A stretch of DNA of 64,000 nt. Origin: Bacillota bacterium. Its GTDB lineage: Bacteria > Bacillota > Clostridia > Acetivibrionales > DSM-1351. Made by a program: the position numbers and the translations under genes. Below are positions 9,362 to 18,032 of this stretch, one piece after another (within the stretch, counting starts at the first letter, position 1; each line of letters opens with the position of its first letter). The DNA lies in contig JAEWMS010000057.1 in the NCBI GenBank assembly GCA_023393115.1, forward strand, positions 1 through 64,000, written 5' to 3'. The notes below the pieces were generated by a model, which worked only from the letters and a program-made list of their open reading frames with translations, had not been told where the DNA came from and did no database searches.

Positions 9362-10279
9362 TTATTCTTTTACTCCACCAAGTGCAAGACCGTGAACAAA
9401 ATATCTTTGCAGGAACGGATAAACAACCAGTATTGGTACAGCAGTCACAATTGTGATGGCTGCCCTGATAGACTGCGAGGTCGCAACATTGGTAGCCCCC
9501 CCTTGAGTAGCAGCCTGACTGGCACCAGTAGAAGCAGCTCCTGGATTGTTACCAGCATTCATGGCACTTGCAAGTAGTTTCTGAAGTTCATACTGCAGTG
9601 TAGATAAGCTCTGCTTTCCGGAATTGTAAAGGAAAGTATCAAACCATGAGTTCCAGGAACCAACTGCTACGAAAAGTGCAATAGTTGCAAGAGTTGGAAC
9701 ACACAGAGGCAATATTATCTGCAGGAATATACGGAATTCGCGAGCACCATCAATTTTTGCTGACTCAATAAAGCTTTCAGGTATTGACTTGATATAGGTA
9801 CGAATTACTATAAGGTTAAACGCACTTATTATATTCGGTACCCAGTATACAGAGAATGTATTGATCATGCCAAGATTTTTTATGAGCATATAGTTTGGTA
9901 TCAAACCTGCATTGAAGTACATTGTCATAACAAAAATAATTGTTATCAATTTTCTTAAAAAATAATCTTTACGGCTAAGTGCGTAGGCCAACATAGATGT
10001 AAAGAACAGGTTTGTGATGACTATAACAATAGTTTTAAAAACACTTATCATAAACGCTCCATAAATTGTGTCCATGTTGAAAACAACACGGTAACTTTGG
10101 AGTGAAAATATTCTCGGCCATAGATATATTCCGCCACGAACTGTGTCCATTCCATCATTGAAGGATATAGCAAGGGTATTAAGCATCGGATATAACATTG
10201 CGGCAGAAAGAAGGATCAGGAAGGTTGTATTCAATGTTGTGAAAATAACGTTTTCAGCATTTAGTTTTTTAGTTTTCAT
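9362..10279 (-). CDS. CUT1-type carbohydrate ABC permease (YtcP/LplC-like), likely xylo-oligosaccharide
   Basis: This 305-residue integral membrane protein is one half of the importer channel. Six hydrophobic segments are visible. The cytoplasmic EAA-type loop reads ESAKIDGAREFRIFLQIILP, the ATPase-docking motif of CUT1 permeases. The C-terminus FVHGLALGGVKE is typical of the YtcP/LplC branch. An insertion rich in Ala, Gly and Thr lies near residues 245-265. It follows the partner permease by 11 nt, so the two are co-translated. Substrate is inferred from the surrounding xylanase genes; no ATPase gene is present in the cluster. Confidence 0.9.
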   Translation of the reverse strand: MKTKKLNAENVIFTTLNTTFLILLSAAMLYPMLNTLAISFNDGMDTVRGGIYLWPRIFSLQSYRVVFNMDTIYGAFMISVFKTIVIVITNLFFTSMLAYALSRKDYFLRKLITIIFVMTMYFNAGLIPNYMLIKNLGMINTFSVYWVPNIISAFNLIVIRTYIKSIPESFIESAKIDGAREFRIFLQIILPLCVPTLATIALFVAVGSWNSWFDTFLYNSGKQSLSTLQYELQKLLASAMNAGNNPGAASTGASQAATQGGATNVATSQSIRAAITIVTAVPILVVYPFLQRYFVHGLALGGVKE

Positions 10280-10290
10280 ATTAATCCCCC

Positions 10291-11253
10291 TTATATCAAC
10301 TTTTCTTCGCCAAGTTTACCGGCAATCCAGTTAGCACCTGCAATCAGAATAATACTTACTACGGTTTTAAATATACCGGCTACGGTTGCAAGGGAATAAT
10401 TACCCATTTGGATACCGTACCTAAGAACAAATATATCAATAATCTCAGACTTCTCAATTACAAGACCATTTCCTAAGAAGTACTGAATTTCGAAGCCTGC
10501 TTCAAGAATCCAGCCTATGCTCATAATAAGCAGGATAATTATAGTTGGCTTAATTGATGGAAGGGTTACATTCCACATTTTACGATATCGGTTTGCTCCA
10601 TCTATATCGGCAGCCTCATATAGGGCAGGGTCTATGGCAGTCATAGCAGCAAGATAGATAATAGTATTCCATCCAAGTTCCTTCCATAAATGAGAGCCAG
10701 CTACCACACCCCAAAAATAATTTGGATTGGAAAGAAATTGTACTGGTTCACTTACAATATGAAGCTTCATCAAGATTATGTTAATTATGCCTCCACTTGA
10801 CGGGAAAGAAAGAACTGTTGAAACCATTCCAGCAACAATAATCCAGGACAGAAAGTGTGGCATATAAGTTATATTCTGAATAATTCGCTTAAAACCAATA
10901 TTTTTTACTTCATTTAACAAAAGTGCCAAAAGTATTGAACCAATGTAACTAACTACAAGGGTAAAAAAACTCTGCGCCAGCGTATTTCGTATATCTCTTA
11001 TAAAACGTTCACCATTTATACCGGTAAATAATTTGACAAAATTATCAAAGCCAACCCATTGCTGATCCCATGTACTTCTTATGGCCGGCTTGAAGTTTTG
11101 AAATGCCATTGTCCAACCAGTTATCGGCACGTACGAAAACAGTATTTTATATAGTAGGAGAGGCACACTCATTATAATCAGCTCACGCTGTGAGATTATG
11201 GTGCCCCAGATATTCCTACGATTTCTTGGAAGAGCCAGCGTTTTTGCCCTCAT
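10291..11253 (-). CDS. CUT1-type carbohydrate ABC permease (LplB-like), likely xylo-oligosaccharide
   Basis: This 320-residue inner-membrane permease subunit belongs to the LplB/YtcP-partner family. It has a basic N-terminus, about six membrane spans, and the EAA loop EAADIDGANRYRKMWNVTLP. GGGAGG lies eight bases before the ATG. It is separated from the upstream binding-protein gene by a terminator-like hairpin (11274-11305), which should lower its expression relative to the binding protein. Together with the gene at 9362-10279 it forms the heterodimeric channel. Confidence 0.9.
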   Translation of the reverse strand: MRAKTLALPRNRRNIWGTIISQRELIIMSVPLLLYKILFSYVPITGWTMAFQNFKPAIRSTWDQQWVGFDNFVKLFTGINGERFIRDIRNTLAQSFFTLVVSYIGSILLALLLNEVKNIGFKRIIQNITYMPHFLSWIIVAGMVSTVLSFPSSGGIINIILMKLHIVSEPVQFLSNPNYFWGVVAGSHLWKELGWNTIIYLAAMTAIDPALYEAADIDGANRYRKMWNVTLPSIKPTIIILLIMSIGWILEAGFEIQYFLGNGLVIEKSEIIDIFVLRYGIQMGNYSLATVAGIFKTVVSIILIAGANWIAGKLGEEKLI

Positions 11254-11273
11254 CTTTTTTACCTCCCGTTTAT

Positions 11274-11305
11274 CTAAAAAAAGGGGACTTGCATCCCCTT
11301 TTCCT
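11274..11305 (-). terminator. Intra-operon terminator/attenuator after the binding-protein gene
   Basis: On the minus strand AAAAGGGGA pairs with TCCCCTTTT around a 6-nt loop and is followed by a T-run. It stands between the binding-protein stop (11346) and the permease start (11253). Partial termination here would give excess binding protein over permeases. Confidence 0.8.
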
Positions 11306-11345
11306 AGATTAGATTTTTAAAAATAAATGTATTAATAATTTTTGT

Positions 11346-13082
11346 TTAGTTTCCCCAGCTCTTTAATCTATCTTGAATTCCAGCGTTAACAGCATCTTCG
11401 TATGCTTTAACATTAATCTTGCTTACAGAAGTTGTAAATTCAGTCCAGATTTTTTCAAAGTCAGCTGGATTAGCAAGGATAGCCTTTGGCAAATACTGTA
11501 ATGAAGCATCAGTTAACTGCTTGTTAGCCATCTGTGCATCACTTCCATCAGGAAGAGCTATACTCCAAGCTGGATAGTATACAGGGTTATCTGGAGCCTT
11601 ATTGTTGAAGTCTCTCCAAGTCTTTTTGTTATACTTGCTCAAAAATTCCTTGTCGTATGGTCTTAATGTAGCGTAGAATTCTTCAGGTTGATCATCTGGA
11701 CTATATGCGTTTCCGTCTGAGAATGAACCGTTGTGCTTAGGCATCATGTCTACGAGAGCCATCAGCTTATTTGTAGATCTCCAAACGAGGTCTTTAGAAT
11801 CTTCACGCTGTTTTTCATTTCTTTCAAACCTTCCGTTAGCTCCAACCTGATAATCTTCACCTTCAATACCCCATGACAGGATCTTCTGCCAGTCTTCCTT
11901 CATTAATTCATTTATGAAGGCAACAGCAACATCCGGTTGCTTACAAGAAACTGATACGCCCATTCCCTGGTTGATGTTCATAACATCTCTGTCTTGATAG
12001 TAAGGAGCTTTTCCGTCAAAAGTCGGCATTGTAGCAACCCAGGTACGTTCGTCCTTGCCTGCAGCTACAAGAGCGTCGTATGCATTACCGAAGTTCCATC
12101 TTTGATCAAACATACCAAGTACACGACCTGTAGCAAGTTTTGCCAGGTACTGGTCAAGAGTTTGCGTAAAGGATTCTTTGTCAACAAGACCCTTTGCATT
12201 CATTTCGCTGAGGAACTTGTAGTATCTCTTAGCTACTTCCTTATCAGCGAAGATCTGAGCTACGTTGTTTTCATCAACTATAACACCACCGTTATTTGGA
12301 TGTCCATCGAGGAATTGAGGAGGATTTGTCATACCCCATTCTCTACCTGTAGCTGCAAGAATTTCAAATCCGATAGTTGGCTGACCATCTATCTTTGGAT
12401 ATTTGTTCTTATAATCTTCAATTAATTTAAAATATTTTTCAAGTGTCATGTTTGAGAGATCAGGATATCCCGCATCTGCTAAAACTGCCTTCTGAATCCA
12501 GAAACCTGATGCACCGAAGTTTGTACCTGCTGTGATTTCACCATAGTAACGGTTAAAGTTTGGAATCTGATATATATGCTTTCCTTGGCCACCGTCGTAA
12601 GCTATCTTATTCCAGTATGGTTTAACATGTTCGTATAAAGTTTCTGCTGCTTCTGGCTTTAAATAATCATCCAAAGGAATATAAGCACCGCCAGTTACCA
12701 TACGTGCATTTAAATCCCCTACACCCATCAAATCTGGGAACTCACCACCGGCAAGCGCGACACCTATCTTTTCGTCCTGTTTATCCGGAGTAATTATTTC
12801 ATAATTAAGAGTAACACCCAGCTTTTCCTTCAAAAGCTTTGATAGCTTGTTGTCTGAAGATGGAGCTTGTTGATTTGTGGTAATCCAAATGCTGAATTCT
12901 ACAGGGTTGTCACCTGAAAGCTTTGGTAATGTGCTACCAGATGATGCCTCTGCAGTTGTGGATGGAGCACTGCTTGTAGTTGCTGTACCTTGAGTACTGC
13001 TGCTCGATTCACTGCTGTTACCGCAAGCGGACATTGATACTGCTACAGCCGCTGCTAAAACTAGTGATGCAAACCGTTTCAT
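11346..13082 (-). CDS. Extracellular solute-binding lipoprotein of a CUT1 ABC importer
   Basis: This 578-residue substrate-binding protein is a lipoprotein: the signal peptide ends in SMSAC with lipidated Cys20, followed by a Ser/Thr-rich tether to about residue 50. The length and composition fit the large LplA-like binding proteins paired with LplB/YtcP permeases. It is the first gene of the six-gene xylan cluster, with AAGGAGG upstream of ATG, and is divergent from the response regulator at 13282. The ligand is inferred to be xylo-oligosaccharides from context only; arabinoxylo-oligosaccharides are an alternative. Confidence 0.9.
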   Translation of the reverse strand: MKRFASLVLAAAVAVSMSACGNSSESSSSTQGTATTSSAPSTTAEASSGSTLPKLSGDNPVEFSIWITTNQQAPSSDNKLSKLLKEKLGVTLNYEIITPDKQDEKIGVALAGGEFPDLMGVGDLNARMVTGGAYIPLDDYLKPEAAETLYEHVKPYWNKIAYDGGQGKHIYQIPNFNRYYGEITAGTNFGASGFWIQKAVLADAGYPDLSNMTLEKYFKLIEDYKNKYPKIDGQPTIGFEILAATGREWGMTNPPQFLDGHPNNGGVIVDENNVAQIFADKEVAKRYYKFLSEMNAKGLVDKESFTQTLDQYLAKLATGRVLGMFDQRWNFGNAYDALVAAGKDERTWVATMPTFDGKAPYYQDRDVMNINQGMGVSVSCKQPDVAVAFINELMKEDWQKILSWGIEGEDYQVGANGRFERNEKQREDSKDLVWRSTNKLMALVDMMPKHNGSFSDGNAYSPDDQPEEFYATLRPYDKEFLSKYNKKTWRDFNNKAPDNPVYYPAWSIALPDGSDAQMANKQLTDASLQYLPKAILANPADFEKIWTEFTTSVSKINVKAYEDAVNAGIQDRLKSWGN

Positions 13083-13171
13083 AAATCATCCTCCTTAATT
13101 TTAATGCGGGCATTTAATTTCACAAATTGTATCTGCAAAAACAAAAATACAAATGTGTATGTACTGTCTAT

Positions 13172-13200
13172 TTGACTGATACACCCGCTTCTTGTATAAT
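13172..13200 (+). promoter_or_regulatory. Sigma-A promoter of the response-regulator/kinase operon
   Basis: TTGACT (13172-13177) and TATAAT (13195-13200) are separated by exactly 17 nt. The pair lies about 80 nt upstream of the plus-strand regulator gene. The 199-bp gap is shared with the divergent binding-protein gene, so a regulator bound here could act on both. Confidence 0.75.
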
Positions 13201-13281
13201 TGCATTATATTTTGAATTTCATATAAAGTAAATTATCAAATTGGGGATAAGTATAGGTCATTTTTTAAGGGGTATGGCAAA

Positions 13282-14880
13282 ATGCTCAAAGTTCTACTTG
13301 TAGACGATGAGCCATCAGTAATTGAGGGCTTAAAGTTATTTGTTAATTGGGGGAAATTGGGATTTGAAATAATTGGGGAAGCGCCGGATGGTGTAACCTC
13401 TTTTTCGATTATTCAAAGAAATTTGCCGGATCTTGTTATATGTGATATCCGTATGCCTGGGCTTAACGGCTTGGAACTGATAGAAAAAGTAAACAACGAA
13501 ATATTTCCCACACCCAAATTTATACTTCTTAGTGGGTACAACGATTTTTCATATGCCCAAAAGGCATTACAGTTAGGTGCTGTGGGGTACTTGACCAAAC
13601 CACTTGACTTAGACGAGCTGGAACAGGAGCTTTTACGGGCTCTGGTAAGTATTGAAAATGAAAAAAACACCAGACAGGAAAACCTTGAACTGATTCGCTA
13701 TACAGCCAATCAGTTATTTAATGATATTATGGTTGGGAAACGAAACGATAAGCTAAGCAGAAAAGCACAGTTTATATTCGATATTCCGGACAATGCTAAA
13801 ATCCGGTTACTGCAGTTTATTGTTGACACGGAGGAAGATGCTTTAAACAAACCTGAAACCTTCATTTATGATATACTGAAGCAACTCACCGGGTTACAAA
13901 ATGAAAACTGTCTGTTTTATAATGGAAGCGGGAGTTACATTATCGTTTTGCATGACGGTTTGAGAGCATTTTTTAATGAGTCGGGACAAATTGAGCAATT
14001 GAGTAAGAAAATTGAAGCCTCTGCCCTGAAAGGTTTTGATTCAAGAAATTTTGGGCTTCTGGTGAGCGGTATCAATGAAGGGGATATCGTAGATAGTATC
14101 TACAGTTGCGGTAAACAGCTGGAACATTTACAACCCTATTATATGCTGCATCCTGAACAAAAGATCGTCTATTTAAATGAACACCAAAACGAACATGAGG
14201 CTGAAGCCCTTTTACCGGAAGATTCTGACACCGACGCAAAATCCGTATTCCCCGAACTACCTTTTGACAAAGTGATTGAATCCATAAAAGGAAAAGATAA
14301 ACAGCAGTTGATAAATTCAGTAGACGAGTTTTTTGACAAGCTGAATGAGGCTACTCCTTCTCGTCGGCTTTATTCAATCTGTCTGTACAGATTGGCTGAT
14401 TTGGTCAGGAAAATGTCTTATGCATATGGTATCGAGGCCAATAGCGCAATTTTGAAGTTTACGAAATCAATCAGTAACATAAATCCAAACACTAAAAATC
14501 TTGCAATTGAAATGTGCAGCTTTGTGTTTAATCAACAAAACATTAATAATGAAAAACCGCTACTTTTGTTGGAGAACGAAATCTTGGAATATATCAGGGA
14601 AAACTTTAGAGAAAGTCTTTCACTTCAGAGTATTGCTGAAAAATTTTCTCTGTCCCCAATTATTATAAGTAAAATTGTAAAGAAGAAAACAGGGCAAAAG
14701 TTTAATAATTATTTTAACAGTCTGCGAATAGAATACGCTAAAATGCTTATAGCATCTGACAATATGAAAATAACAGCCATTTGTGAGCAATGCGGATATT
14801 CCGACTACAAATATTTCACCGAAAAGTTTAAGGAGTTTACCGGAGTATCTCCCTCGGAATATAAAAAGAAATATTCATAA
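13282..14880 (+). CDS. YesN/AraC-type two-component response regulator
   Basis: This 532-residue protein has an N-terminal receiver domain (about 1-120; acidic pair D8-D9, phospho-acceptor Asp55 in CDIRMPG, Lys in TKP), a long central region of unknown fold (about 130-425), and a C-terminal AraC-family double helix-turn-helix (about 430-532). It is followed after 39 nt by the YesM-type kinase and is probably its partner. Being divergent from the binding-protein gene, it is the best candidate activator of the xylan operon. Such systems often sense oligosaccharides in clostridia. Confidence 0.93.
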   Translation: MLKVLLVDDEPSVIEGLKLFVNWGKLGFEIIGEAPDGVTSFSIIQRNLPDLVICDIRMPGLNGLELIEKVNNEIFPTPKFILLSGYNDFSYAQKALQLGAVGYLTKPLDLDELEQELLRALVSIENEKNTRQENLELIRYTANQLFNDIMVGKRNDKLSRKAQFIFDIPDNAKIRLLQFIVDTEEDALNKPETFIYDILKQLTGLQNENCLFYNGSGSYIIVLHDGLRAFFNESGQIEQLSKKIEASALKGFDSRNFGLLVSGINEGDIVDSIYSCGKQLEHLQPYYMLHPEQKIVYLNEHQNEHEAEALLPEDSDTDAKSVFPELPFDKVIESIKGKDKQQLINSVDEFFDKLNEATPSRRLYSICLYRLADLVRKMSYAYGIEANSAILKFTKSISNINPNTKNLAIEMCSFVFNQQNINNEKPLLLLENEILEYIRENFRESLSLQSIAEKFSLSPIIISKIVKKKTGQKFNNYFNSLRIEYAKMLIASDNMKITAICEQCGYSDYKYFTEKFKEFTGVSPSEYKKKYS

Positions 14881-14919
14881 ATTACTATTTTGTCCTGCTT
14901 AAATTTAGGAGACAATTAT

Positions 14920-16722
14920 ATGAAAAAGTTTTTTGTTCAATTTGACAACATAAGTATCCGCAGAAAATTCATTGTTGTTTATATTTTTTGTATATGCCTG
15001 CCAGTTGTAGCTGGAGGTATTATTTGGATGGCTTTTACGTCACGGTCAATGGAACAGAACACTATACACTTTCTAAACCAGACCTTTGAAGGTGCCGCTA
15101 GCGATTTTAACATATTGACCCAGACCGGCATAAATATATCCAATCAGGTAAATGCAGACAGAACCCTGATTAACGATTTATCAAAAGAATTCAGTACACC
15201 CACTGAACATTATGAATTATATTGGAACAGCTTAAGAAACCGTTTTAACATGTATCTGGTGAGTAACCCCGAAATTTCAGAGATTTCGTTATACATTGAT
15301 GACCCTCATTTTCTTAATACAGACTATTTCAGAGTATTGGATGATAATGTGAAAAAAACCGATTGGTATAAAGTGGTATCTCAAAGTAAATCAGATATTA
15401 TTGTTTATCCTGCTTCAACTGCAATATCCATTACTCCCTATAAAAACAGGTTGACTATTATTCGCAAAATAAAGTCGCCAACCTATTTAAACAATGCTAC
15501 GAACTATCTTCTTATAGAGCTAAAACTGGATAGAGTTATAGAGAAACTCAAGGCAGAGAGCGGAAACATTGATGCTTTTCTGACCAGTTCAGGAAGCAAA
15601 ATAATCTGGAGCAATACAATTACAATGGATATCAATCGCGGTACTTCCGGAGTTCTCGACCTCCATCCGGATAGCGGTTATTATGTTCTTCAGGAAAATG
15701 TCGGACCTGACCCATATTTCGAGGGTTGGAAAATAACAGGAATGTATGATAAATCTGTAATATATAAAAAGCAGTTTATAGTGCTTGCTTATATATTGTT
15801 GATTACGCTATCCTTATCAGGTTTTTCTGTCTTTTTAATCTGGGCTGTCTTAAATTCAATGCGCTACCGGTTAACGGCATTATCAAGGCACATTAAGAAA
15901 GTTAGTGAAGATCATCTGGAACCCCTTATACTTGAAAATACAGGACAGGATGAGATTGGCTGGCTCATTCAGACTTATAACAAAATGATTGCCGAAATAA
16001 ATGACCTTATTAATGTAGTATACAAGCTTGAAATGCAGAAGAAAAGTATCGAGGTAGAAAATATCAGGGCTGAATATCATTATCTTCAAGCTCAGGTTGA
16101 TCCGCATTTTTTGTTTAATACCTTAAATGCAATCCTGGTTTTCTGTGTGAAAAACGGATATACTGAGCTTGCAACTATTATCTCAAACCTTTCCAAGCTT
16201 TTTAAGCGTATGCTGACAACAGGCAGTGACCTGATTCCTATAGCCGAAGAACTAGACTTTATTGAAAAATATCTTACAATAGAAAAATTCCGGTTTGGTG
16301 ACAAATTTGAATATACAATTGAAATCTCACCTCAAATTATTGAAACTAAACGTCTGATTCCCAAGATGAGTGTTCAGCCTATTGTGGAAAATGCATGTAA
16401 GCATGGACTTCAGGCATCTATTGAAGAAAATAGGTATTTATCAATAAAAGCTGATATTATTGATAAGGCAATCGTGATATCGGTTAAAGATAATGGATCC
16501 GGTATGACCGCCGAAAAAGTAAATGCAATTTTCAATAAGTTCGAAAACCCTAAAGCTGCTATAAACCCCGATCCGGGGGCTGATGATGATGAAGAAAGCG
16601 GTATAGGTATGCAAAATGTGTATCGCCGCATGATGATGAATTATGGGGATAGATTTCAATTTAACATTTACAGTGAGCCTGACAAGGGTACTGAAATAAT
16701 ACTAAAAATTGAAGAGACCTAG
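14920..16722 (+). CDS. YesM-type sensor histidine kinase
   Basis: This 600-residue membrane sensor has a first membrane helix (about 16-38), an extracellular sensing region (about 40-285), a second helix (about 286-310), a HAMP-like linker, a His_kinase domain with phospho-acceptor His396 in QVDPHFLFN, and an HATPase domain with N-box NACKHG near 491 and DNGSGM and GIGMQN motifs. I chose the ATG at 14920 because AGGAG lies eight bases before it; an in-frame TTG at 14890 has no such site. The gene ends one base before the stop of the convergent regulator at 16724-17860. Confidence 0.92.
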   Translation: MKKFFVQFDNISIRRKFIVVYIFCICLPVVAGGIIWMAFTSRSMEQNTIHFLNQTFEGAASDFNILTQTGINISNQVNADRTLINDLSKEFSTPTEHYELYWNSLRNRFNMYLVSNPEISEISLYIDDPHFLNTDYFRVLDDNVKKTDWYKVVSQSKSDIIVYPASTAISITPYKNRLTIIRKIKSPTYLNNATNYLLIELKLDRVIEKLKAESGNIDAFLTSSGSKIIWSNTITMDINRGTSGVLDLHPDSGYYVLQENVGPDPYFEGWKITGMYDKSVIYKKQFIVLAYILLITLSLSGFSVFLIWAVLNSMRYRLTALSRHIKKVSEDHLEPLILENTGQDEIGWLIQTYNKMIAEINDLINVVYKLEMQKKSIEVENIRAEYHYLQAQVDPHFLFNTLNAILVFCVKNGYTELATIISNLSKLFKRMLTTGSDLIPIAEELDFIEKYLTIEKFRFGDKFEYTIEISPQIIETKRLIPKMSVQPIVENACKHGLQASIEENRYLSIKADIIDKAIVISVKDNGSGMTAEKVNAIFNKFENPKAAINPDPGADDDEESGIGMQNVYRRMMMNYGDRFQFNIYSEPDKGTEIILKIEET

Positions 16723-16723
16723 C

Positions 16724-17860
16724 TTATAATCTACGTTGATATTCTGTAGGTTTTTTACTTGTAATACGTATAAAATGAGTAAAAAAGTTATTGTAATTGT
16801 TGTAACCTGCCTTAGCGGATATGTCACTAAGCTTCATGTCAGTGGTTTCAATCAGTTCTATAGCTTTTTCGATTCTAAGGCGATGCTGGTATTCACTTAT
16901 ACTTAATCCAAATTGTTTATTGAAGGCATCGCCAAGATATCCTGCCTCTAAAAAAACCATATCAGCAAGAAACGCTACAGTTATATCTTTTTCATAATTT
17001 TTATCTATATAATCCTTGACCTCATACAGATAGCTTCTCGAATTCTTTCTCCTTTCTTCGAGCATTAAGTTGATTATCTGTGATATGATATTTGTGATGT
17101 AGTTTTTCAAGCTCTTAAAGTCAGGCTGATCTATTATCCCTGATGGCAAAATAGTATCAATATTTATATTCCGTTCATGAGCAATCTGGAGTATACTGTA
17201 AATGCAGCTATTTATCAGTATAGAAGCATTTGATAAACTTACACTCCTTTCTTTAAAAGTAGTAAACATTTTATTTAGAAGTTTCAGAGAATCTTCTCCA
17301 TTCATAAGTTTAATTGCAGTTATCAGCTCATCGTCAAAGTTGTCCTCCATCAATTTTAGTACACTATCGGTTTCTGCTTTTAAAGTGGTGTTTGTTGTGT
17401 CAATAATATCTTTTTCGGGTGTACTCCGGTCGGTTTTAAGCTTATCAATATCGGCAGGTGAAAAACCATACTCCTTAAAAAATTTAGTATCAAATTTTCG
17501 CTTTACACTACTTAATACAGTTAATATCTCCTCCTGCTCCAAAGGTTTCAACAAATAATTCAAAACCTTCATCCGCATAGCCTCCTGAGCATATGAAAAG
17601 TCTGCATAACCACTTAAAATAACAAACTCGGTATCAATCTCCATCTTTTTTACTTCATTTATAAGCTCCAATCCGTTTAAACCCGGCATGCGAATATCAG
17701 TTATAACTAAGTGGGGGCGCAGAACTTCTATATTTTTCAGGGCTTCGAGTCCGTTGGAAGCCTCCCCGCACAATTCAAATTCAAGTTTTCCCCAAGGTAC
17801 CATAATTTTCAGCCCTTCAATTACTGATGGTTCATCATCAACAATAAATACTTTAAACAT
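16724..17860 (-). CDS. Second YesN/AraC-type response regulator
   Basis: This 378-residue regulator has a receiver domain (1-120) with phospho-acceptor Asp55 in TDIRMPG and a C-terminal AraC-type DNA-binding domain (about 275-378). The first 60 residues are very similar to those of the regulator at 13282, but the central region is about 150 residues shorter. GGGGG lies upstream of the ATG. It is convergent with the kinase gene, with only 1 nt between stop codons. No second kinase is nearby, so it may share the YesM kinase, partner a distant kinase, or be an orphan. Confidence 0.92.
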   Translation of the reverse strand: MFKVFIVDDEPSVIEGLKIMVPWGKLEFELCGEASNGLEALKNIEVLRPHLVITDIRMPGLNGLELINEVKKMEIDTEFVILSGYADFSYAQEAMRMKVLNYLLKPLEQEEILTVLSSVKRKFDTKFFKEYGFSPADIDKLKTDRSTPEKDIIDTTNTTLKAETDSVLKLMEDNFDDELITAIKLMNGEDSLKLLNKMFTTFKERSVSLSNASILINSCIYSILQIAHERNINIDTILPSGIIDQPDFKSLKNYITNIISQIINLMLEERRKNSRSYLYEVKDYIDKNYEKDITVAFLADMVFLEAGYLGDAFNKQFGLSISEYQHRLRIEKAIELIETTDMKLSDISAKAGYNNYNNFFTHFIRITSKKPTEYQRRL

Positions 17861-18032
17861 TATATACCCCCACAGTACTTAATCCATAATTAAGACATAA
17901 ATGTACATCACAAGTTAGCTTAATAATAATCTATCATTATTGGTCAATAAAATACAGCTAAAAAATACAAAATTCTATATTTTTCGTCTCTATAGTCAAT
18001 TAAACTCCAGGTCTGGATTAATTTCGAAATTC

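Noticed and set aside
12870..13060. Broken or repeated sequence in the binding-protein gene
   Set aside because: The Ser/Thr-rich stretch is the normal flexible tether of a lipoprotein.
14890..14919. Upstream TTG start for the YesM kinase
   Set aside because: No Shine-Dalgarno precedes it, whereas AGGAG lies at the right distance before the ATG at 14920.
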